From positions 1 to 11,737 of the forward strand of contig CALAQT010000351.1 in assembly GCA_937888775.1 (NCBI GenBank): DNA of 11,737 bases. Direction: 5' to 3'. The notes under the pieces were generated by a model that worked only from the letters and a program-made list of their open reading frames with translations, was not told the DNA's origin and searched no databases. Position 1 is the stretch's first letter; each line of letters opens with the position of its first letter. The translations under genes and the position numbers were made by a program. Origin of the DNA: an uncultured Actinomycetes bacterium (lineage in GTDB: Bacteria > Actinomycetota > Thermoleophilia > Solirubrobacterales > Solirubrobacteraceae). Below, one piece after another: positions 6,494-11,737 of the stretch.

Positions 6494-6509
6494 GTGGGTG
6501 TCGCACAAA
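6494..6509 (+). repeat. Terminal inverted repeat of IS1182 element (transposase 3' side)
   Basis: This 16-bp sequence is perfectly inverted relative to 8508-8523. Confidence 0.85.
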
Positions 6510-6595
6510 GGGTTGCGGCCGCGGTGATGGCGCCGTTCGTGGCGGCGGCCCCTCGCCGGTCGTCTGAGGTGGCCGGTTCCTCGGTGCCGTTTGGC

Positions 6596-6618
6596 GGCCC
6601 TGGGTGGCCGCCAGGGCC
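6596..6618 (-). terminator. Hairpin just after the transposase stop
   Basis: GGCCCTG (6596-6602) pairs with CAGGGCC (6612-6618) around a 9-base loop, beginning three bases beyond the stop codon at 6622-6624 on the minus strand. Position suggests a transcription stop or mRNA 3' structure inside the element. There is no T-run, so termination is uncertain. Confidence 0.35.
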
Positions 6619-6621
6619 TTC

Positions 6622-8469
6622 TCAGGCCCCGGCGGCGGCGATCTGGTGCTTGTGGAGCTTGAGTAGGTTGTGCGTCGCGGTAATCAGCCGCCACTCGGAC
6701 CGCACGGCGGATCGTCCGCGGCGTTGGAAGCTGGTGATCTTGCGGTTGTGTTTCGTCTGCGCGAACACTGGCTCGACCATCGCTTTGCGTCTTCGGTACA
6801 TGCCGCCGGCATCGTCGCTCGCGAGCACCGTGCGCATCCACGTCGGCCTGCCTCCGTCCCATCCCGGGCGGGGCGTGTCGCGCTTGCGTTTGCCGGCGTC
6901 CGGCGGGATTAGCACCTGGATGTGGCTGCCGGAAGCATAGCTCTGTTGTGGCTGGACGCTGCCCTTCGTGCTCCTGAGGCCGAGGTACGGCCGCGTGCCT
7001 TAGGAACGAACGTCCGACACCGGCGCGGCCGGACTTTCGCTTCGCCGCAACCGCTCGGCGACTCCTGTCAACGGAATGTGCCGAGGTTGGAGCGGTTCAC
7101 GGTTCGTCAAGCCTCGGCCGAGGAGCCGGGCGGCGGGGGTCCGGGATGGGCTCGAGCGCGATCGTCGTGAGCTGTCGTCGCTGACGACATTGTCGATCTG
7201 TTGCTCGTGCCAGTAGCCGGTGTCCGCGACCACGACCCCGGGCGTTTCGGTCACACCGATCGCCTCGAGCTCGTTGATGGTCGCCTTGACCATCGGTTCG
7301 AGGTGCCCGAAGTCCGGGGAGCTCGCGGTCACCTCCGCCGCGAGCACGATCTGTAACTCGTTCACGACCGCCTGCGCGTTGTAACCCTGGGTATAGCTCC
7401 GCGGCGTCTTCACGTTCCGCGAGTCCAGATCAGTCGTATTGATCTTCCCCGCCGGAATCTCCGGCGGCTGATACGGCTTCGGCGGACAACTCAGCCGTCG
7501 CCCAAGCTTGTCGCGGCCGGTCGCGCGGTAGTGCTCATACCCCTCATTCGCCTCGCGCTCAACCGCAAGGTCTTCCTGCATCCGTCGCTCTGCCTCCAAC
7601 AACCGCCCCGCACGCGACCGCTCGACAGGCCTCGCCTCCCGCCGGCGGTGCTCGTCGAGTTGCCGGCGCCCCTCCCGCAACCATCCATCGCGGCCGTCAG
7701 CCTTCGCAACGATCGCCTCCGTATCAAGCTCGAGCTCGAACCCAGCAGACCCCGCCGCCTCGGCCACCTCGGCCACCTCGGCCACCTCGGACTCCGGGCT
7801 CCCGATCTCGCCGCTGTCGAGCTCGAGCTCACAAGCAGCCTCGAGCTTCCGCTTCGCGTCCCTCAGAGCAGCACGACGCCCCTCCCGGGTCCGCAAATGC
7901 TCCGGCAGCTCATCCCCACGCGCATCCCCATACAGCTCGTCCTCCTCCGCGTCGACGCGGGCGGCCTCCTTCAAGATCTCCCGCACCACATGGTCGTACT
8001 CGAGATTCGAGTGATGCGACGCGTTCGCGTGGATCTTCGTCCCGTCGATCGCGATCAACCCGACCTTCACCAACCCCGCCGCCTTGCACAACCCCAGCAC
8101 CGAGCTGAACAAGCCAGCCAGCGCGTCCTCATGCCGGGCGCGGAACCTCGCGATCGTCGCGTGGTCAGGCTTCTGCTGGGCCGCGATCACCCGGTAGGCG
8201 ACATCGTCCACGCATTTGCGCTCGATCGCCCGCGAAGACCGCTCACCGCGCGCGTACGCGTACACAAGCATCGCCACCATCATCGACGGCTCGAACGCCG
8301 CACGCCCCCAACCATCCAGGCGATACGACGCGTAGAACGCAGCTAGATCCATCTCCTCCACCGACGCCAACACGAACCACGCAAGATGACCCTCCGGCAG
8401 CCAATCACGCGGATCCGGCGGCATCAAGAACACCTGCTCACGATCACACTCAAGGAAGTTCTGGGGCAT
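6622..8469 (-). pseudogene. IS1182-family transposase, interrupted
   Basis: This DDE transposase reads from the ATG at 8469 (MPQNFLECDREQVFLMPP). The N-terminal part has the DUF772-like region (RLDGWGRAAFEPSMMVAMLV and KPDHATIARFRARHED). The first catalytic Asp is D142 (LIAIDGTKIHANA), followed by a long charged insertion with an EVAEVAEVAE run encoded by three 9-mers at 7762-7788. The second Asp is D415 (VVVADTGYWHEQQ). After NVVSD the homology stops at about 7174 and resumes at about 6930 with SHIQVLIPPDAGKR, continuing to the catalytic Glu (RKAMVEPVFAQTKHNRKI) and the end at 6622. The intervening 243 bp or so keeps the frame but brings a TAA at 7000-7002, separating the last catalytic residue. 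The enzyme is therefore almost certainly inactive. Confidence 0.85.
6931..7173. other. Foreign insert of about 243 bp inside the IS1182 transposase
   Basis: Boundaries are inferred from where IS1182 protein similarity stops (SD, about 7174) and resumes (GSHIQV, about 6930). The length is a multiple of three, and only one in-frame stop (7000-7002) interrupts the reading. CAGC occurs at both junctions and could be a short target duplication, but I found no convincing terminal inverted repeats. It contains TTCCGTTGACAGGAGTCGCC (minus strand, about 7057-7076), related to 3294-3312 and more weakly to 1632-1648. It could be a small non-autonomous element or the result of a rearrangement. Confidence 0.5.
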
Positions 8470-8507
8470 GACCGGAAGTGTCTTAACCAGCCCGGACAGA
8501 CCCCAGG

Positions 8508-8523
8508 TTTGTGCGACACCCAC
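8508..8523 (-). repeat. Terminal inverted repeat of IS1182 element (transposase 5' side)
   Basis: This is the perfect inverted partner of 6494-6509. It lies about 39 bases upstream of the transposase ATG and probably overlaps its promoter region. Confidence 0.85.
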
Positions 8524-8527
8524 CGTC
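8524..8527 (+). repeat. Target-site duplication CGTC, right copy
   Basis: It directly follows the right terminal inverted repeat and matches 6490-6493. Confidence 0.7.
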
Positions 8528-8650
8528 CATCTGGAAAGTCTCGATCGCGAGGGTGGTCACGCTTGCTCGCGCGGTAATGCGGTAGTAGGCGGCGGCGAGA
8601 CGCGCTCCGGATGGCTGGCTGCTTTTTGCGAGATGCGGTAGCCACGCAAT

Positions 8651-8673
8651 GTCCGGGCGTGCCTTCCCCGGAC
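8651..8673 (-). terminator. Hairpin downstream of the signalling operon
   Basis: GTCCGGG (8651-8657) pairs with CCCGGAC (8667-8673) around a 9-base loop, about 50 bases past the stop of the HD-GYP gene at 8725. The stem is GC-rich, but no T-tract follows on the minus strand. It may be a weak terminator or 3'-end structure. Confidence 0.35.
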
Positions 8674-8724
8674 GGGTCTGGGGGCGGGTCTTATGAGACA
8701 TCCGCGGATCAGGCCGCGTCGGCG

Positions 8725-10206
8725 TCAGGCCGCGGTGGCGGTTTCAGGGCGGAGCGGCTCCAGGAGCCAGAGATGGCGTCCGGGCAGGAAGTTGGCCACG
8801 CCGCGTTGGGTGATCTCAAGCTTGGTGCCGTCTGCCAGCATTAGTGTGAAGTTCGTGTCTTGGACGCCGGCGCGCAGGAACTGGATCCACCTCTGGTCCA
8901 GGTCAGCGCGGCTTTCGGGTGGGGTGAAGTCGCCGAACCGTCGTAACCGTAGTTCGTCGAGGGTGAGGTGGAGCATCTCGCAGGCTGCTTTGTTGGCGGC
9001 GACGTAGTGGCGTTGGTCGTCGGTGATGAGTGCGGCGGTCGGGGTGTTTTCAAATACGGCTTCGAGCAGGGCGTCCGTCGCGGTGCTCGAGCCGTGATTG
9101 ATCGGGTCACTGCGCTCGCCCAGTGCCCTCCAGGCTGTGGCGGCCGATAGGGGCGTGGGTGATGAGGCGCCGTGGTGGCGGAGCGTGTCCTGGTCGAGTC
9201 GGTGAAAGGCCTCCACGATGGTGGGATCGAAGTGCCTGCCCGCACAGTGGTCGATCTCGGCGATCACCTCGTCGTAGGGCATCGCCTTCTTGTAGGGCCG
9301 CTCGTGGCTCATCGCGTCAAAGGCATCGGCCAGCGCGACGATGCGTCCGGGCAGCGGGATCGCGTCGCCCGCGAGTCCGCGCGGATAGCCGCTTCCGTCC
9401 CAGCGCTCGTGGTGGCTGAGCGCGATCTCGGCGGCGATCTCAAACAGCGGCGATGGGCTGTCGGCCATGATCTGCGCGCCGATCTCTGAATGTTTTTTCA
9501 TCGCGGTGAACTCTTCGTCGGTGAGCTTGCCGGGTTTGAGCAGGATCGCGTCGGGGATGCCGATCTTTCCGAGGTCATGCAGGGGAGCGGCCTCGCCGAT
9601 CACCGTGACCATGTCGGGCTCAAAGCCGGCCTCTGCGGCAAGGGCGGCCGATAGGCGCCCCACGCGTTGGGTGTGCTGGCGGGTTTCGTCGTCGCGGTAC
9701 TCCGCCGCGAGGGAGAGCTTCTGAAAGGCTTCCAGGCGCGAGCGGTCAAGCTCCCAGGTGCGATGACGGACCCGGCTCTCCAGCGCCTCGTTTTGCGCGT
9801 GAAGCTCTAGCTGGAGCTGGCGGACGTGCAAAATGTTTCGGATCCGCAGCGACACATCGATCGCGTCCAGAGGTTTGGTCAGAAAGTCACGCGCGCCCGC
9901 CGCCAGGGCCCGCTGGCGCGTCTGCGTGCTAGCGTCGGCTGTGAGTACGAGAACCGGAACGTGGGTGCCACACTCCGTCCAGCGCTTGATCAGCTCCATG
10001 ACCGCAAACCCGTCGGGGGCTGGCATCTGAAGGTCGAGCAGCAGCAGGTCGGGAGGGGTGTTCTCAAAGATCTCGACCACGTCACTTGATCTCGTCGTCG
10101 AGCTGACATGCGTGTAGTCCTCGTGCTCCAGTAGCCGTTGCAGGAAAAGGACGTTTGACGGTTGGTCATCAACGATCAGGATGTGAGCGCCTTTCAGGTC
10201 GGTCAT
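8725..10206 (-). CDS. Response regulator with HD-GYP and C-terminal PAS: predicted cyclic-di-GMP phosphodiesterase
   Basis: Predicted cytoplasmic two-component output protein, 493 residues. The receiver domain (about 8-127) has D13/D14, phospho-acceptor D58 (LLLLDLQMP), T89 and K111 (LTKPLD). A coiled-coil linker (about 128-160) leads to an HD-GYP domain (about 162-345). Its metal and catalytic motifs are present: H178, H210-D211 (HDLGKIGIPD), H239, H265-H266 (LSHHERWDGSGYP, with GYP at 273-275) and DAFDAMS..RPYKKAMPYD. HD-GYP domains of this type hydrolyse cyclic-di-GMP. A PAS domain follows at about 377-488 (LLEAVFENTPTAALI, LTLDELR, MLADGTKLEITQRG), an unusual extra sensor at the C-terminus. 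The ATG at 10206 overlaps the kinase stop by four bases (ATGA), so translation is probably coupled. No strong ribosome site of its own is seen. All catalytic residues are intact. Confidence 0.93.
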   Translation of the reverse strand: MTDLKGAHILIVDDQPSNVLFLQRLLEHEDYTHVSSTTRSSDVVEIFENTPPDLLLLDLQMPAPDGFAVMELIKRWTECGTHVPVLVLTADASTQTRQRALAAGARDFLTKPLDAIDVSLRIRNILHVRQLQLELHAQNEALESRVRHRTWELDRSRLEAFQKLSLAAEYRDDETRQHTQRVGRLSAALAAEAGFEPDMVTVIGEAAPLHDLGKIGIPDAILLKPGKLTDEEFTAMKKHSEIGAQIMADSPSPLFEIAAEIALSHHERWDGSGYPRGLAGDAIPLPGRIVALADAFDAMSHERPYKKAMPYDEVIAEIDHCAGRHFDPTIVEAFHRLDQDTLRHHGASSPTPLSAATAWRALGERSDPINHGSSTATDALLEAVFENTPTAALITDDQRHYVAANKAACEMLHLTLDELRLRRFGDFTPPESRADLDQRWIQFLRAGVQDTNFTLMLADGTKLEITQRGVANFLPGRHLWLLEPLRPETATAA

Positions 10207-11687
10207 CGCGGGCTCTTGGCTTGGTTGAGGTGCTTGCCGATGACAGCGAGGAACTCGCGGACATCGAGCGGCTTGGTCAGGTAGGCGCGCGCTCCCGTGG
10301 CGAGCAGCGCCCGGATCTGGCTGGGGGTGGCGTCGGCGCTCATAACGACCACCGGGATATCCGAGGTATCAGCGTCTGCTTGCAGCGCTTTGAGGACCGC
10401 GGTCCCGGCCATGTCTGGGAGGTGCAGGTCGAGCAGGATCAGGTCGGGCCGATGGGCGCGGGCTAAGTCAAGACCAACGCTGCCCTGCATAGCGAGCATG
10501 AGCCGCACGTCGGGCTGTCCCGCGAAGGCCTGGTGCACAAGCCTTGCATTGGCGGGGTTGTCCTCGATGTGAAGGATCGTGCCCGAGCCCACGCTGGCGT
10601 ACTGTTCGCCGTCGCTGTAAGCACTGGCCAAACGGTCCTCATCTACCGGATTGGGCGCGGTCTTTAACTGCACCGTGAAGACCGACCCCTCTCCAACCGT
10701 GCTCTCGGCGTGAACGGTTCCGCCCATCTGCTCGACCAGGCTCTTAGAAAGCGCCAGCCCGAGCCCGGTGCCCTCAACGTCGCCGCGCTCGGCGCCCAAG
10801 CGATCAAAGGCAACGAACAATCGATCAAGCTTCTCCGCGGCGATGCCATGTCCGGTATCGCGGACGGTGATCTTCACCTGGTGCTCGTCGCACGCGAACG
10901 CAACATGCACGCTGCCGTCGGGCCGGTTGTACTTCACGGCGTTAGAGAGCAGGTTCAACAGCACCTGACGCAGCCGCTGGCGGTCGGCCTGCACATAGCA
11001 ATCCCCAACCGCGCCCGGCTCGGTGAAAACCTCCACGCCGCGCTGCACCGCGATCGGGGCGATCAGGGCGACCACATCACCCAAAGCACTGACAACATCA
11101 ACGGGCTCAACGGACATCCGCATCGTGCCGGCCTCGATGCGAGAGATATCCAGCACCTCGTCGATCAGCAACAGCAAATGACGACCGGCCCCAAGGATCT
11201 GAGCGACGCTCTCACCGTTGCGTCCCTGCGGGCCGTCCATCTCCAACAACTGACCGAAGCCCAGGATCGCGTTCAGCGGGGTGCGAAGCTCATGGCTCAT
11301 ACGCGACAAAAACTCGCTCTTGGCCAGATTGGCCCGCTGCGCGTCATCGCGAGCCACCCGGATCGCCTCATCGGCCATCACCCGGTCAGTCACATCACGC
11401 GCCAGCGCGTAGAGCAGCTCCTGCTCGGCCACCGGTCGCACGTTCCAGTCAAGCCAGCGATAGGACCCATCGGCGGTGCGGTAGCGATTAGTGAAGCTGA
11501 TCGTGTCCAGTCCCTGCTCGGAGAGCCTGGCCGCCTCCGCCACCGTGCGCTCACGATCCTCCGGATGCACAAACTCGATAAACGGACGAGCGCACAACTC
11601 GGTCTGTGACCAACCCAGGGTGCGCTTGAAAGCCGGGTTCAGCCGTTTGAAATACGAACCTACTGACGCATCCGTGGGTTGTTTCAC
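10203..11687 (-). CDS. Hybrid sensor histidine kinase (PAS-HisKA-HATPase-REC)
   Basis: Predicted soluble sensor kinase, 494 residues from the GTG at 11687, with no membrane segment visible. Domains in order: PAS (about 10-105; YFKRLNPAFKRTLGW, FVHPEDRERTV, YALARDVTDR); HisKA with phospho-accepting H132 (FLSRMSHELRTPLNAILGF); HATPase_c with N box (LLNLLSNAVKYN, N249), G1 (DTGHGI, 277-282) and G2 (GTGLGL, 307-312); and a receiver domain (about 369-490) with E375/D376, phospho-acceptor D420 (LILLDLHLPD), S450 and K472. It autophosphorylates and can pass phosphate to its own receiver and probably to the HD-GYP protein encoded immediately downstream. The frame stays open upstream to the window edge (11737), no ribosome site precedes the GTG, and the PAS lacks its usual first strand and helix, so the true start may lie outside the window. 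Confidence 0.92.
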   Translation of the reverse strand: MKQPTDASVGSYFKRLNPAFKRTLGWSQTELCARPFIEFVHPEDRERTVAEAARLSEQGLDTISFTNRYRTADGSYRWLDWNVRPVAEQELLYALARDVTDRVMADEAIRVARDDAQRANLAKSEFLSRMSHELRTPLNAILGFGQLLEMDGPQGRNGESVAQILGAGRHLLLLIDEVLDISRIEAGTMRMSVEPVDVVSALGDVVALIAPIAVQRGVEVFTEPGAVGDCYVQADRQRLRQVLLNLLSNAVKYNRPDGSVHVAFACDEHQVKITVRDTGHGIAAEKLDRLFVAFDRLGAERGDVEGTGLGLALSKSLVEQMGGTVHAESTVGEGSVFTVQLKTAPNPVDEDRLASAYSDGEQYASVGSGTILHIEDNPANARLVHQAFAGQPDVRLMLAMQGSVGLDLARAHRPDLILLDLHLPDMAGTAVLKALQADADTSDIPVVVMSADATPSQIRALLATGARAYLTKPLDVREFLAVIGKHLNQAKSPR

Positions 11688-11737
11688 CGGCCGGGTAGGG
11701 GTGGGCAGAGGCCGCCGAGTGAGAGCATCGCGAGTGC

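Larger units (their letters stand above)
6494..8523 (-). mobile_element. IS1182-family insertion sequence, complete ends, inactivated transposase
   Basis: The element is 2030 bp and is bounded by perfect 16-bp terminal inverted repeats, GTGGGTGTCGCACAAA at 6494-6509 and its reverse complement at 8508-8523. Identity stops immediately inside and outside. Both sides carry CGTC (6490-6493 and 8524-8527). The element encodes one transposase on the minus strand. Subtracting the foreign insert of about 243 bp gives close to 1.79 kb, a normal size for this family. Intact ends and duplication indicate simple transposition, later followed by damage to the transposase. The ends could still be mobilised in trans by a related enzyme. 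Confidence 0.85.
6323..8701 (-). pseudogene. Possible small reading frame split by the IS1182 insertion
   Basis: Removing the element plus one target duplication (6490-8523, 2034 bp, a multiple of three) joins the minus-strand frame that starts with ATG at 8701 to the frame that stops at 6323-6325. The joined frame has 114 codons. The 5' part (for example SGARLAAAYYRITARASV and LAIETFQMD) has protein-like composition and mostly G/C third positions. The 3' part (DTRERWRTDGLPPHSV...) is less convincing. No family is recognised and there is no clear ribosome site. In GC-rich DNA such a frame can arise by chance, so this is only a candidate disrupted gene. Confidence 0.22.

Noticed and set aside
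7531..8346. Plus-strand open frame of 271 codons opposite the IS1182 transposase
   Set aside because: Antisense shadow of the transposase; the Leu/Pro/Arg-rich composition shows no family.
10710..11609. Plus-strand open frame of 299 codons opposite the histidine kinase
   Set aside because: The minus strand has a complete, motif-perfect kinase here; this is its antisense shadow.

Overview
High-GC DNA (roughly two thirds G+C by eye) that looks like a chromosomal accessory region of a soil actinobacterium. Two features suggest the class Thermoleophilia (Solirubrobacterales-like), by inference only. One is a secreted hydrolase ending in the Ig-like plus lysine/arginine-rich C-terminal domain common on exported proteins of that group. 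The other is a decayed YWTD-type beta-propeller repeat of the kind 'IDPAAGRLYWAS...ISYANL'.

Layout from left to right. (1) Positions 1-952, minus strand: most of an IS110-family DEDD transposase that runs off the left edge. Its non-coding upstream flank is where a bridge RNA would be expected in IS110-group elements. (2) Positions 953-2132: no credible gene, but decayed repeats and hairpins. (3) Positions 2133-2651, plus strand: a small secreted protein of unknown function with a plausible promoter, bracketed by a 19-bp imperfect direct repeat. (4) Positions 2652-3666: no gene, a strong hairpin, and arm A of a 180-bp inverted repeat. (5) Positions 3667-5292, minus strand: an exported SGNH/GDSL-like hydrolase whose usual block III Asn is His. 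(6) Positions 5293-6493: the remnant of a YWTD propeller gene, inverted-repeat arm B, and microsatellite-like repeats. (7) Positions 6494-8523: a complete IS1182-family element with perfect 16-bp terminal inverted repeats and a 4-bp CGTC target duplication. Its transposase is broken by about 243 bp of foreign sequence. (8) Positions 8725-11687, minus strand: a two-gene signalling operon with a 4-nt stop/start overlap. It encodes a PAS-HisKA-HATPase-REC hybrid histidine kinase and then a REC-HD-GYP-PAS protein, a predicted cyclic-di-GMP phosphodiesterase.

The only intact multi-gene function is the signalling pair: the kinase probably phosphorylates its own receiver and/or the receiver of the HD-GYP protein, coupling a PAS-sensed signal to cyclic-di-GMP breakdown. 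The rest is an insertion and recombination zone. Related short repeats occur in mosaic combinations, and the hydrolase gene sits between nearly identical inverted 180-bp arms. I do not see a clearly new multi-gene defence or biosynthetic system. The most unusual structures are the inverted-repeat/mosaic repeat family, the IS110 non-coding flank, and the in-frame insertion inside the IS1182 transposase.
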